NCBI GenBank assembly: GCA_937883755.1
Contig: CAKZYA010000059.1
Coordinates: forward strand, 295,852 to 359,851
Reading direction: 5' to 3'
Length of the DNA stretch: 64,000 nucleotides
Source of the DNA: an uncultured Flammeovirgaceae bacterium
Lineage (GTDB): Bacteria > Bacteroidota > Bacteroidia > Cytophagales > Cyclobacteriaceae
Positions within the stretch are counted from its first letter, which is position 1. Every line of letters starts with the position of its first letter. Of this stretch, positions 14,618-24,304 are shown piece after piece. The notes under the pieces were generated by a model. The model did not search any database. It was not told the origin of the DNA and worked only from the letters and a program-made list of their open reading frames with translations. Both the position numbers and the translations under genes were made by a program.

Positions 14618-16861
14618 ATGAACTTCCGATTACTACTAATTTCATTAGGCATACTCTGCCTATGGCAACAAGCTTACTCTCAAGACGAAACTGATCTGTT
14701 TGAAATGTCTTTAGAAGACTTAATGAACGTGGAAATCGTTTCAGCCTCTAAAGAAGCGGAAAATCTATTTGACACCCCAGTATCCAGCTATTCCATCACT
14801 CGTGAGGAAATCGAGAAATCTGGTGTTACCTCTATTCCTGAAGCATTACGTTTATGCCCCGGAGTAATTGTTCGAGAGATGACCAACGGAAACTATGATA
14901 TTCACCTACGTGGCTTTGACAACGTTACTCGCTATGCCAATGGAACACAAGTAAACTTTCAAACCCTGCTAATGGTAGATAACCGTCCAGTATTTAACTA
15001 TACCTACGGTGCGATTATCTGGGAGGCTTTGCCAGTAGATCTTATTGATGTAGAGCGAATTGAGGTCGTTCGTGGTCCGAGTGCTCCATTATTTGGCCCA
15101 AATGCACTCACTGGGGTAATCAATATTATTACTCGTCAGCCTGAACAAACCGGATGGTATGCCAAAGCTAACGCCCAGTACGGGACACCTCAATCATTGA
15201 TCGGAAATGTAGCCCTCGGTAAGAAATTCAATGAGAATACTAGCTTGGTCGTCTCAGGAAACTACCAAGACCGATTAAGGCACGATGATTTATATTACTT
15301 ATATAATAGTGACCGGTATCTTGAAAACATACACACTTTATCTGAAGATGATATTCAGGCTTTACCCAGTGAGGAAGCTAGGACTTTATCCAAAGCTACT
15401 ATTCTTTATCCAGAACCAGAATTAGCACTACGCAAACAAGGTATTAATGCGTTTTTTAATCATCAGGTAAATGATCAAATCAATGTCAACCTCTCGTTAG
15501 GAGCACATAAGGCTGAAGTACAACGAGAGTTTTTAGGTGGGATAACTTCTCTCGATTTTAGTAGTACTAGCAGTCAGTACGTAAATTTAGCCAGCGAAAT
15601 ATATGGCGTCAATACTAAAATCTCGTACACCCAAGGCAACGACAGGTTTTCCTACGATGACTCAGCAAACATTGTTCTAGAATTCGACAGTAGAATTATT
15701 GATATAGCCATTGAGTATCCATGGGAGGTAAGCGATCGCTTAAAACTGCGCCCTTCTATCAATTACCAAAGTGCCACTAATAATGATTCAGATTATCTTG
15801 CGACTGCTCAGTACGGTGGTTTATTAAACCGTTCAGTAACTACCAGCGGTATTGCTGGCTCACTACGGGCTGATTATAATCTAACTGATGATTGGCGTTT
15901 AATTGGCTCAGTGCGCGCCGATAAGTTCAATAAGCCCGATGATGTCTATGTATCATATCAGTTTGCAAGTACTTACACTGTTTCTGATAAATACTTATTC
16001 CGAGTGGCCTACGCCAAGTCTAACAGTAGTGCTTTTGCGCTATTTACTTCTACCGAATTAAATGTTAATATAGACTTAGGTCAATCATTTGGATTACCAC
16101 CAGGAGCTGGCCCTCAATATCGTATTGCCTACTTAGGAAATTCAAATGTTGACTTGCTAAGTGTCACAATGGCTGAGATAGGATTCCGAGCGAAAATCAA
16201 CGAACATTTGCAGATAGATATAGACGCATTTCGTCAAGAAGCTGAGAACTTTAGTACGTACATAGTCAGTGAGCAAACTTTTCAACCAACTGGATTACCA
16301 GAGCCATTTCCACCTGCTGTGCCGGCTACTTTAGTGAACAGTATTGAAAACTTTCCAACTACAGCAACTCAAATGGGTGTAACGCTTTCGGCCAATTTTG
16401 TTCCTAATACTAAGCTTCAATTCAAACCATTCTTGACGGTACAAAAAACTGATGTAGAGAATATTCCACTAGGATTAAACACCTTACCTACTGATCCGGC
16501 GACGAATCCTTTTAATATCTACAATGGATTTGATGATGAAAACCTTAGTACTCCTCGCATCTATGGTGGAGCATTTGTTCACGGGGTAATCACTCCCAAG
16601 CTTCATGCGAATCTGAGTGCGTATTTCTTTGGAGATCATACACAATTTGCTAGGGATGATATTAATCAAACCAGGAATTCAATCGCGGGAGAAATTGATA
16701 GTAAGCTACTACTCAATACGAAAGTATCTTACCGCATCATTGACCCTCTGAAGGTATATGTGAATATTCGGAACTTACTAGGAACTGATAGCCGGGAATA
16801 CTACGGAACTGACCGAATCGGTCGGACTATCTTTGTAGGAGCAAGCTTTAGCTTAAACTAA
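14618..16861 (+). CDS. TonB-dependent outer-membrane receptor
   Basis: The 747 residues start with a signal peptide (LCLWQQAYSQ) and the short leader DLFEMSLEDLMNVEIVSASK, which is typical of one group of TonB receptors. The plug at about residues 45-165 contains ALRLCPGVIVREM, IHLRGFDN, LMVDNRPVF and VERIEVVRGPSAPLFGPNALTGVINIITR. The remainder is a 22-stranded barrel ending in the aromatic-terminated strand TIFVGASFSLN. There is no N-terminal carboxypeptidase-like domain and no SusD neighbour. It is monocistronic, followed by a shared terminator with the convergent OPT transporter. The substrate is unknown; the next gene imports oligopeptides, so a peptide or peptide-like ligand is possible but unproven. 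Confidence 0.92.
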   Translation: MNFRLLLISLGILCLWQQAYSQDETDLFEMSLEDLMNVEIVSASKEAENLFDTPVSSYSITREEIEKSGVTSIPEALRLCPGVIVREMTNGNYDIHLRGFDNVTRYANGTQVNFQTLLMVDNRPVFNYTYGAIIWEALPVDLIDVERIEVVRGPSAPLFGPNALTGVINIITRQPEQTGWYAKANAQYGTPQSLIGNVALGKKFNENTSLVVSGNYQDRLRHDDLYYLYNSDRYLENIHTLSEDDIQALPSEEARTLSKATILYPEPELALRKQGINAFFNHQVNDQINVNLSLGAHKAEVQREFLGGITSLDFSSTSSQYVNLASEIYGVNTKISYTQGNDRFSYDDSANIVLEFDSRIIDIAIEYPWEVSDRLKLRPSINYQSATNNDSDYLATAQYGGLLNRSVTTSGIAGSLRADYNLTDDWRLIGSVRADKFNKPDDVYVSYQFASTYTVSDKYLFRVAYAKSNSSAFALFTSTELNVNIDLGQSFGLPPGAGPQYRIAYLGNSNVDLLSVTMAEIGFRAKINEHLQIDIDAFRQEAENFSTYIVSEQTFQPTGLPEPFPPAVPATLVNSIENFPTTATQMGVTLSANFVPNTKLQFKPFLTVQKTDVENIPLGLNTLPTDPATNPFNIYNGFDDENLSTPRIYGGAFVHGVITPKLHANLSAYFFGDHTQFARDDINQTRNSIAGEIDSKLLLNTKVSYRIIDPLKVYVNIRNLLGTDSREYYGTDRIGRTIFVGASFSLN

Positions 16862-16870
16862 ATTATTTAC

Positions 16871-16907
16871 AAAGCCACCTTAACTTCACCAAGGTGGCTT
16901 TATTTTT
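16871..16907. terminator. Bidirectional terminator between convergent genes
   Basis: AAAGCCACCTT (16871-16881) pairs perfectly with AAGGTGGCTTT (16891-16901) around a nine-base loop. T-rich sequence follows on the plus strand, and on the minus strand an A-rich stretch is preceded by AAA. It serves both the TonB receptor and the OPT transporter, whose stop codon (16900-16902) overlaps the stem. Confidence 0.8.
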
Positions 16908-18900
16908 TCTCTTGTTGATAGGTACGAGTAATAGCCCAATAAATACCAAAAATCACTAATCCGAGCATGGCTAATCCCAGATAACCGTCGCCAATGGGTT
17001 GCTCAAACACCTGAAGTTGCCCTAAATCGCTCACCACAATACCTACCGCAATTAATATCCCCATCAAGGCTTCTCCAGTAATTAATCCCGAGGCTAAAAG
17101 TAACCCCGCTTTTCCAGCTTTGTCTTGAGATAACGCATGACTTTCGGAAGCTCCATTTACCGATTGTCGTTTAAAATATTTATTGACTGCCCAGGCTAAC
17201 AGCCCCCCAATAAAGATAGAAGTATCTAGTTCTAGGGGTAAATATATACCGACTGCCACCGCTAGAACCGGCATCCGGAAATTAGATTTCTTTTTCTCTA
17301 AACGTACATCAATCGCAATCACTACGGCGGCAATCACTGCCCCGATAGCTACCATATTCCAAGGCAAACCACCGCCAAAAATACCGACTGCTACACTCTG
17401 CATTAGTGTAGCTTGAGGGGCAGCTAAAGCATTTGGCTGAGCGTCAGTAGGTGCACCCATACCGTATCCCAGTAATAGATAGTTTAACACAGGAGCAATG
17501 GCAAAAGCTCCGGCCGCTACTCCTACCACTTGCATTACTTGTTGTTTATAGGGAGTGGCGCCAAGAATATAGCCTGCTTTTAAATCCTGCATATTATCTC
17601 CCGCAATAGCCGCCGCACAACAAACCACTGCTCCGACTAAGATGGCCGCGGCAGCCCCTCTACCGGGATCAGCCGTACCCATCAATGCGGCCAAGAGTAG
17701 CGCGGAAGCCAGAATGGTGGCAATCGTTACCCCTGAAATGGGATTATTGGAACTACCGACCAATCCTGCCATATAGCCCGCGACTGCCGAAAACAGAAAT
17801 CCGGCAATTACCATGATAACCGCCATGAGTCCGGTAATCGTGACCTGCTCAATTTCCCGAAGATAAATAACAAAAACAGGTACGATAAGTACACCAATAC
17901 CAATCAATACCCACGACATGGGAGTATCCATCTCGGTTCGCAACCGATTTTTTAGCTGATCGCTTCCGGCCTTAAAAGCCTCTACGCCCGATTTTAGGGC
18001 AGTAGACAGCGAACTTCTTAGATTAATGAGTGCCCAAAGCCCACCTACTACCATTGCCCCGACCCCTAAGTAGCGAATCTGACCACTCCAAATGGTAATA
18101 CCCATTGCCTCCGGATCGGTTACACCAGCAGGTGGTCCCACCGTAGCGACATATGCGGGAATTGCAACGTACCAGCTAATAACTCCACCCAGAAAAACCA
18201 GAAACGCAATATTTAATCCAACAATATAGCCCACGGCAACCAGTGCCGGGGACAGGTTTAACCCCACGTACAAATATATTTTATTGTTCAGCAAAGCTGC
18301 TTTCTCAAAAGTCCCTTGCCAGATATTCAGCACGGCTTCACTGATTTTAAATAACCCACCGACTAGCCCCCCCCAGAGAAGAAACTTAATGGATTTACCC
18401 CCAGCTTCTCCGGTTTTTAGCACCTCAGCGGTTGCTAATCCTTCCGGAAATGTCAGTTTTTCTTTAACAATCAGGGCATTACGTAGCGGGATGGTAAATA
18501 ATATTCCTAAAACGCCCCCAGTGAGAGCAATCAGCGTGGTTTCCCAATAATTGAACTCATTCCAATAACCCATAATCACCAGTGCGGGAATAGTAAAAAT
18601 CACTCCCGCTGCTAATGATTCGCCTGCCGAAGCAGCCGTTTGCACCAAGTTATTTTCCAGAATGTTTGAATTGCGGAATAGCCGAAGAATTGCCATGGAA
18701 ATAACCGCTGCCGGAATCGAGGCCGAAACCGTCAATCCGGCAAATAGCCCAAAATATGCATTGGCAGCTGACAGCACCACCGAGAGAGCAGCTCCTAGCA
18801 AAACAGCTTTTATTGTAAGCTCGGGTAGTTTCGTTTGGGGGCTAATGTAAGGCTGATCAGCCTCATCAGCTCTTTGTTGATCTGGCTTTTCTGTAATCAT
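16900..18900 (-). CDS. OPT-family oligopeptide transporter
   Basis: The 666-residue protein is almost wholly transmembrane (about 15-16 segments). It has hallmarks of bacterial OPT proteins: LPELTIKAVLLGAALSVVLSAANAYFGLFAGLTVSASIPAAVISMAILR is read as residues 25-73, followed by NILENNLVQTAASAGESLAAGVIFTIPAL (residues 79-107), the GGxLGxLFTIPLRNALIV motif, the LTFPEGLATAEVLK loop and GDNMQDLKAGYILGATP. OPT proteins are proton-coupled symporters of small peptides or metal chelates in the inner membrane. Length is normal. It is monocistronic and convergent with the TonB receptor. Confidence 0.93.
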   Translation of the reverse strand: MITEKPDQQRADEADQPYISPQTKLPELTIKAVLLGAALSVVLSAANAYFGLFAGLTVSASIPAAVISMAILRLFRNSNILENNLVQTAASAGESLAAGVIFTIPALVIMGYWNEFNYWETTLIALTGGVLGILFTIPLRNALIVKEKLTFPEGLATAEVLKTGEAGGKSIKFLLWGGLVGGLFKISEAVLNIWQGTFEKAALLNNKIYLYVGLNLSPALVAVGYIVGLNIAFLVFLGGVISWYVAIPAYVATVGPPAGVTDPEAMGITIWSGQIRYLGVGAMVVGGLWALINLRSSLSTALKSGVEAFKAGSDQLKNRLRTEMDTPMSWVLIGIGVLIVPVFVIYLREIEQVTITGLMAVIMVIAGFLFSAVAGYMAGLVGSSNNPISGVTIATILASALLLAALMGTADPGRGAAAAILVGAVVCCAAAIAGDNMQDLKAGYILGATPYKQQVMQVVGVAAGAFAIAPVLNYLLLGYGMGAPTDAQPNALAAPQATLMQSVAVGIFGGGLPWNMVAIGAVIAAVVIAIDVRLEKKKSNFRMPVLAVAVGIYLPLELDTSIFIGGLLAWAVNKYFKRQSVNGASESHALSQDKAGKAGLLLASGLITGEALMGILIAVGIVVSDLGQLQVFEQPIGDGYLGLAMLGLVIFGIYWAITRTYQQEKK

Positions 18901-19371
18901 AGTTTGGCGCCTTGGTTAGGTTGCTAACAAACATACCCAAATTTTTTGATATGGCGGGATGCGGGGCAATAGGTAGGGTGCTTGGAGCCGGGAGCTGGTA
19001 ATTAGTGGAAATTGCATGGCAAAAATTTGAGATGGTTCGCCGCACGACTAGAAGTAGCCTTACGCTCAAGCTAACGCTTGCGCTAGAGATGGTAAGGAGA
19101 TATTAATCGGGCGGCAAGGGATGCCTGCATTGGCCATCGTGGCGCTGGACGATATGAGATGTAAAATGTGAAAAGAGGCAGCCGGGGAGTCCCCACCGCG
19201 CTGTTGGGAGTTGGGCGACCGATCAATAACCCACAATTCAACCGCTTACTTCCGGCTCCAAGCACCCTACTCTCCGCCACTGAAAAATTTTCTAACAAGT
19301 ATTTTTACGCAAACTATGGACTTTCCAGGGGTTTTAATACATTTGTCGGGTGCTTCCAGCATGGTATAAAA
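18901..19371. repeat. Gene-free region bounded by a 19-bp inverted repeat
   Basis: GTAGGGTGCTTGGAGCCGG (18973-18991) recurs as its perfect reverse complement at 19252-19270, enclosing about 260 bp. Inside are the short-period sequences ACGCTCAAGCTAACGCTTGCGC and GATATGAGATGTAAAATGTG; the first is given here only as an AGC/GCT-rich hairpin-like tract near 19060-19085. No transposase is present. The inverted repeats could be the ends of a small non-autonomous element or one half of a dispersed intergenic repeat family. Confidence 0.45.
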
Positions 19372-19400
19372 AAAACCTGAAGACAAAATCCCCAGGTTTT
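19367..19400 (-). terminator. Terminator of the recombination-associated gene
   Basis: On the minus strand AAAACCTG (19400-19393) pairs with CAGGTTTT (19379-19372) around a 13-base loop, followed by further T residues. It lies 24 bp past the stop of the gene at 19424-20329. Confidence 0.75.
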
Positions 19401-19423
19401 CCTACTAAACTAACCAAACCAAA

Positions 19424-20329
19424 CTATGCTGCGTGAGTCTTGATGCTCTCCTTTGGATCACGATCCGACTCACGGTCTTCAATTACTTTCTTTATTTTTT
19501 GAATTGCTTTCGTCGCTCTTACTGTATCCATACTATTAATCCCCTCAATCATCTTATTCTTTTCCTCGTTGGTAATCGCTTTGTTATTAAGTAACAACAA
19601 TAACTCGGTTTTCTGTTTCACGGTTGCCATTTTTTTAACAACTTCCTCGCTTTTTTCTGAGTTATCTGCCTTAGCGTCACTTATTTGCGTATTTTTCCCA
19701 TCAATTTTTTTTGAATTTTTGGTAGATCGCGGCTCACTTACTCTTTTTCCCCCTGATTTCTTCACCGTTGAGGATTCGGTGGGGCGCCCCCCCGCCATGT
19801 AATCCATCTCCTCAGCTGGGGTGGGTTCATAACCTGCTGCCCGGATAATCCATGCTAGAATGTTCCGATACGCTTTACCAATCGCTCTTGTTTGCGCCAT
19901 TGACGCGATGGCAAACTCTTGGTAGTTTCGTTTTCCATTCTCACGGTTACTACATATGGCAAATCCAGAACCTACCGTTTGAGCATGCCCATTCACCTGG
20001 GATTTTAAGTTGAGCAGACTAACTTTCGCTTGATACTTAATTTCAGAAGCGTCTAAGCTAACATTTACTAAATCATCAATCACCGGAAAAATACCTAGTC
20101 GGGCACCGGCGTATTGCCACCCTTCTACATTAACGTAGGCCTTACCCTGAATATGATGGAAAAGTTTGTTTTCTTTAATAAATCGGGCTAAATCTTGCGC
20201 CAAATGCATAGTTTCGTAAGAGTTAGCAATGTCATAACTTTCAATGACTTTTTTGTTTGTACTAGGTTGCTGAAGGTCGGCATCGGTAGCCTCAGTAGAA
20301 GTGCCCATAAATTTTGATTTTGCGTTCAT
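19424..20329 (-). CDS. Phage-type recombination/ssDNA-annealing-like protein (uncertain)
   Basis: Of 301 residues, 35-175 form a compact domain with KAYVNVEGWQYAGARLGIFP, then AIASMAQTRAIGKAYRNILAWI and RAAGYEPTPAEEMD. This EGW, MAQTRA, GYxPTPAEEM order recurs in uncharacterised phage and plasmid proteins found with recombination genes. A lysine/serine-rich linker (about 176-235) is followed by a helical C-terminus, as in single-strand annealing proteins of the RecT or ERF type. I do not know a biochemical function. It is divergently placed, 209 bp from a RecD-like helicase, which supports a DNA-repair or recombination role. It could be a domesticated phage gene; no other phage gene is nearby. 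Confidence 0.55.
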   Translation of the reverse strand: MNAKSKFMGTSTEATDADLQQPSTNKKVIESYDIANSYETMHLAQDLARFIKENKLFHHIQGKAYVNVEGWQYAGARLGIFPVIDDLVNVSLDASEIKYQAKVSLLNLKSQVNGHAQTVGSGFAICSNRENGKRNYQEFAIASMAQTRAIGKAYRNILAWIIRAAGYEPTPAEEMDYMAGGRPTESSTVKKSGGKRVSEPRSTKNSKKIDGKNTQISDAKADNSEKSEEVVKKMATVKQKTELLLLLNNKAITNEEKNKMIEGINSMDTVRATKAIQKIKKVIEDRESDRDPKESIKTHAA

Positions 20330-20538
20330 AACTAAAATAATTTGAAGTGACTAATAAGAATGATTTGGAAGAATTAGTGACTAATTTAAAATTTTGATAA
20401 TCAGATGATTACTTAATTAATAGTGTAACTCCCTCATCAATTTGAACGTATTTCAAGTATTAAAGTTCTTAAAATAAGTACATTAATCTAAAATATTTAC
20501 TGCCTATCATTATTGTCTGATTTTCAGCTATTTCGGAT

Positions 20539-21969
20539 ATGGATTCTGAGTTAACATCGGTAGAAACAACTGCCTACCACTGGCTAAAAAAATACTTCAG
20601 GTTTCCTCCTACTGAGGAACAGGATTTACTGTTTCAGGACTTGAAAAGTTTTATTGAAGATCAAGCTGAACCAAAATCCACTTTTCTGATGATGGGTTAC
20701 GCCGGAACGGGTAAAACCACTATTATCCAAGCACTAGCTAAAACCGTTCGAAAATACGGCTATCGCACAGTGCTAATGGCTCCTACCGGGCGAGCCGCAA
20801 AAGTGCTAGCGAAGTACAGCAAACGTAAAGCCTACACCATTCATCGGCAAATTTACAAGCAAGTGCAGCATCCGTATTCGGGTAGTATTGAGTTTAAGCT
20901 GCGGAAAAATTACCAAAAACGGGCGGTTTTTATGGTAGATGAAGCCTCAATGATTAGTCACGAAGATGATAATGGCGAAAAAACTATGCTTCAGGATTTG
21001 CTGGAATACGTATTTGAGCACCCTAAAAATAAGCTTATTATCATCGGTGACCGCGCCCAGTTACCTCCGGTAGGCCAAGCGCTTAGCGTAGCGTTAAACG
21101 CCGAAATCCTACAACATGCCTATGGACTTACGGTGAGGGAATTTGAACTTACCCAAGTAGTACGCCAGCAGAAGCGCAAGGGTATTCTACAAAACGCTAC
21201 TAACCTACGCGAAACCTTGCACGCCAATAGCTTGGTGCCCGATCTAAAAACCCAGGTCTACGACGATATTTACCGAATGCAGTCAGCAAAAATTAAGGAG
21301 GGGCTAAGCTACGCTTACTTAAAGTATGGTCTTTCACAAACATTGTTGATTTGTGCATCAAATCAGGAGGCAACTCACTACAACCAGCAAATCCGTCAGG
21401 AGATTCTGCATCGCAAGCAAGAATTAGAGGTTGGTGATTTACTAATGGTGATTCGGAATAACTATCGGGCTTTACCCAAATCCTCTAAAGTAGGGTTTCT
21501 AGCTAACGGGGAATTTGTAGAAGTGCTTGAGGTACAGGAAGATGAGAATAAGTTTGGATTTCATTTTGTTACCCTAGAGTTAAAATTAGTAGACCATCCT
21601 CGTCAACCCTCGTTTGTCAGCAAGGTAATCACCAAAACTTTGCATAGTAGTTTCCCGACCCTTACCTATGATGAAAATAAACAGCTTTATGATGCCGTAG
21701 CTACGCAATACGAAGATATTCCTCAGAAATCCCGACAGTTGAAAGCTATTCGGAAGGATTCGTACCTAAATGCCCTACAAGTAAAGTATGCTTACGCCCT
21801 CACTTGCCATAAAGCTCAAGGCGGACAGTGGCCCGTTATCTTTGTTGATCCGGGCTACCTCAAGCGTCAAGCTCAGTCGTCAGAAGCCATTCGCTGGCTC
21901 TACACTGCCTGCACCCGAGCTAGTCAAGAGTTATTTTTGATAGATTTTCCGGCGGCTTACTTCAAGTAA
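20539..21969 (+). CDS. RecD-like superfamily 1 DNA helicase
   Basis: The 476-residue protein has Walker A GYAGTGKTT (residues 53-61), a second motif APTGRAAKVLAKY, Walker B FMVDEASM (131-138), motif III IIGDRAQLPPVG, and C-terminal motifs ALTCHKAQGGQWPVIFVD and RWLYTACTRASQELFLID. This is the SF1B order of RecD2, Dda and the phage helicases. It lacks the long N-terminal domain of RecD2 and resembles compact Bacteroidota 'AAA/UvrD C-terminal' helicases. Expected action is ATP-driven 5'-3' DNA unwinding. Its divergent neighbour is a recombination-associated protein, so the two may act in one repair pathway. Confidence 0.88.
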   Translation: MDSELTSVETTAYHWLKKYFRFPPTEEQDLLFQDLKSFIEDQAEPKSTFLMMGYAGTGKTTIIQALAKTVRKYGYRTVLMAPTGRAAKVLAKYSKRKAYTIHRQIYKQVQHPYSGSIEFKLRKNYQKRAVFMVDEASMISHEDDNGEKTMLQDLLEYVFEHPKNKLIIIGDRAQLPPVGQALSVALNAEILQHAYGLTVREFELTQVVRQQKRKGILQNATNLRETLHANSLVPDLKTQVYDDIYRMQSAKIKEGLSYAYLKYGLSQTLLICASNQEATHYNQQIRQEILHRKQELEVGDLLMVIRNNYRALPKSSKVGFLANGEFVEVLEVQEDENKFGFHFVTLELKLVDHPRQPSFVSKVITKTLHSSFPTLTYDENKQLYDAVATQYEDIPQKSRQLKAIRKDSYLNALQVKYAYALTCHKAQGGQWPVIFVDPGYLKRQAQSSEAIRWLYTACTRASQELFLIDFPAAYFK

Positions 21970-22030
21970 GCGATAATGAAGAGTCATGAGCCCCTAGATT
22001 TACAGGTGCTATTTTTTACAAACTCTTTAA

Positions 22031-22723
22031 TCAACGAATGTTCAACAATTGCTCAATTAACTTCGGAACGCCAGTACTCGCCGGTTCGGCAATAGCCGTG
22101 ATATTGGGTTGAGGATGATAGTCAGGAATACTAGGATCTATAATGTAGATAGGAATACCCGCAGGCACATCATAGAGTAAACCCGCTGCCGGATACACTT
22201 GTAAAGAAGTCCCTACTACCATAAAAATATCCGCCTGAGCAGCTTCCCGCTGGGCTACTTCCATCATCGGAACCATTTCTCCGAACCAAACAATATTAGG
22301 GCGTAGTTGCGAACCCTTTTCGCACAAATCGCCTAGCTTTAATTCCCAACCCTCAATATCGTAAATCAGCGATTCGTCTACGGTGCTACGCGACTCAAAC
22401 AGGCTACCGTGAAGGTGAATTACCTGGGATGAACCCGATCGCTCGTGCAGGTTATCAACATTTTGCGTGATAACAATTACATCATATTCCTTTTCCAAGT
22501 CTACTAAAGCCAAATGTCCTGTATTTGGTTTCACCTGTAAGGCGGCTTTACGCCGCTGGTTATAGAAATCCATGACTAGCTCTGGGTTCTTCGCCCAGCC
22601 TTGCGGTGTGGCTACTTCCATCACATCGTGGCCTTCCCATAAACCATCGGCATCCCGAAAAGTAGGTATCCCACTTTCCGCGCTAATACCCGCTCCGGTT
22701 AACACTACTATTCTTTTTCGCAT
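22031..22723 (-). CDS. cobB: Sirtuin (SIRT5/CobB-like NAD-dependent deacylase) lacking the zinc cysteines
   Basis: The 230-residue protein shows GAGISAESGIPTFRDADGLW, TQNVDNLHERSGS and the catalytic His in VIHLHGSL. The pair Tyr/Arg in DFYNQRR matches the YxxR motif that gives SIRT5/CobB enzymes a preference for succinyl- and malonyl-lysine. The four cysteines that normally bind structural zinc are reduced to one: ESRSTVDES replaces the first pair and LCEKGSQLRP the second. Such Zn-less forms are, as far as I recall, usual in Bacteroidota. The ATG at 22723 is preferred over that at 22729 on conservation. Isolated gene; cytoplasmic. Confidence 0.9.
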   Translation of the reverse strand: MRKRIVVLTGAGISAESGIPTFRDADGLWEGHDVMEVATPQGWAKNPELVMDFYNQRRKAALQVKPNTGHLALVDLEKEYDVIVITQNVDNLHERSGSSQVIHLHGSLFESRSTVDESLIYDIEGWELKLGDLCEKGSQLRPNIVWFGEMVPMMEVAQREAAQADIFMVVGTSLQVYPAAGLLYDVPAGIPIYIIDPSIPDYHPQPNITAIAEPASTGVPKLIEQLLNIR

Positions 22724-22729
22724 GAACAT

Positions 22730-22942
22730 TTCAATTTAAGCCAGAACGAATATACATTTGGTACGTAGAAAGACAGTAGCTTTTCATTTTATAATTTTGC
22801 TGTAAGTTACAGGTTAAAAAGTTAAAAGTTTAGGGTGGCAGTCGCACCCATCCAAATCATTTGTTTCTAAAAACTTTAACAGCGCGGCTCGCCCGCAACT
22901 TTTACTCTATTTAAACTCCCTTAATCGTCTGCTAACCGTACC
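22730..22942. other. Intergenic region with imperfect inverted repeat
   Basis: GTTAAAAGTTT near 22820 and AAACTTTAAC near 22872 form an imperfect inverted repeat enclosing GGGTGGCAGTCGCACCC, itself partly palindromic. No gene or clear promoter is seen. Confidence 0.35.
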
Positions 22943-24304
22943 ATGCCCACAGTCACTCAAAAGAAGAAAAAACGCAATCCTATTGTTATTATCTCTATCG
23001 TTGTTGCAGTCGTTCTGGTGTTACTTTTTGTAGCTCGTAAGCTAGAATGGATTGGAGGAGGTAACGCGATTGAAGTACGATTTGCCGAAGCTGAGCCCCA
23101 CACTATTGTTGAGCGGGTAAGTGCTTCGGGTACTGTGCAACCAGTAACTGAAGTAAAAATCTCCCCAGAAGTACCTGGAGAGATTATTGAGCTTAATATA
23201 GAAGAGGGTGACTCAGTAAAGCAAGACCAGCTTTTGCTACGGATTCGTCCTGATAATTTCGAGTCAATACTATCCCGTACCCAGGCTAATTTGAATCAGC
23301 AGCGAGCTGCCCTCGCGCAAACCGAAGCCCAAGCTAGTAGCGCTCAAGCCCAACTGGAACGTGCCCGTCTCGCTTTTGAGCGTAATCAAAAACTGTACGA
23401 CGATCAGGTGATCTCCGATGCAGACTTTGAGCAGTTTCAAAGTGATTTTCAAGTGGCTGAACAAAGCTACGAATCGGCTCGGCAGAACGTTCAAGCCGCT
23501 CGCTACGCGGTTCGGTCAGCCGAGGCTTCAGTAGAGGAAGCCCGAGAAAACCTATCGCTCACTAGCATCTACGCGCCTATGGGGGGCATTGTCTCTAAAC
23601 TGGATGTTGAACAGGGCGAACGGGTAGTAGGCACTTCACAAATGGCGGGTACAGAAATGCTGCGGATTGCCGATCTAAGCCAAATGGAAGTTCGGGTAGA
23701 TGTGAATGAGAACGATATAATTCGGGTCTCTCTCCGCGATACGGCATCCATTGAAGTAGATGCCTACAGTTACGATAATTACCGCTTCCAGGGAATTGTA
23801 ACATCCATTGCCAACACTGCAAACGAAAAGCTGACGGATGAAGCGGTAACTGAGTTTGAAGTCCGTATTCGTTTGCTGAATGAGTCCTATCAAGATTTAT
23901 TGGAGAGCCGGGGACCGTTTCCGTTTCGCCCGGGTATGACGGCCAGCGTAGATATTCTAACTAACCGTAAAGCAAATGTATTAGCAGTACCGCTCTCAGC
24001 AGTGACTACCCGCCCTAAAGAGGAAAAAGAAAAAAATAAAAGCGAAAACTCGAGTCAAGACTCATTCAATAATAACGAAACGCTAGATGAAGTTGTCTTT
24101 AAAAAGATTGAGGAAGAACAAGTACAAAAAGTCATCGTCAAAACCGGTATTAGCGATTATGAATTCATCGAAATCCTAAGTGGCTTAGAATCTGGCGACC
24201 AAGTGGTTTCTGGCCCTTATATCGCTATCTCTAATCAACTGAAAGACAGTAGTCGGATAGAAGTTGCGAAAGAGAAAAGCAATAACGACGGTCGAAACCA
24301 ATAA
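22943..24304 (+). CDS. HlyD/MacA-type periplasmic adaptor (membrane fusion protein)
   Basis: The 453 residues begin with one membrane anchor (IVIISIVVAVVLVLLFVARK, residues 14-33). A lipoyl-like half (VSASGTVQPVTEVKISPEVPGEI, IEEGDSVKQDQLLL) follows, then a long alpha-hairpin coiled coil (about residues 115-200), the second lipoyl half (IYAPMGGIVSKLDVEQGERVVG) and a beta-barrel domain. A charged, low-complexity loop rich in Glu, Lys and Ser lies at about 355-380. Such proteins bridge an inner-membrane ABC or RND pump to TolC. No pump or TolC gene adjoins it; the nearest candidates are FtsX-like permeases 6 kb downstream. Closest to MacA by sequence feel, but the partner is not known. Confidence 0.88.
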   Translation: MPTVTQKKKKRNPIVIISIVVAVVLVLLFVARKLEWIGGGNAIEVRFAEAEPHTIVERVSASGTVQPVTEVKISPEVPGEIIELNIEEGDSVKQDQLLLRIRPDNFESILSRTQANLNQQRAALAQTEAQASSAQAQLERARLAFERNQKLYDDQVISDADFEQFQSDFQVAEQSYESARQNVQAARYAVRSAEASVEEARENLSLTSIYAPMGGIVSKLDVEQGERVVGTSQMAGTEMLRIADLSQMEVRVDVNENDIIRVSLRDTASIEVDAYSYDNYRFQGIVTSIANTANEKLTDEAVTEFEVRIRLLNESYQDLLESRGPFPFRPGMTASVDILTNRKANVLAVPLSAVTTRPKEEKEKNKSENSSQDSFNNNETLDEVVFKKIEEEQVQKVIVKTGISDYEFIEILSGLESGDQVVSGPYIAISNQLKDSSRIEVAKEKSNNDGRNQ

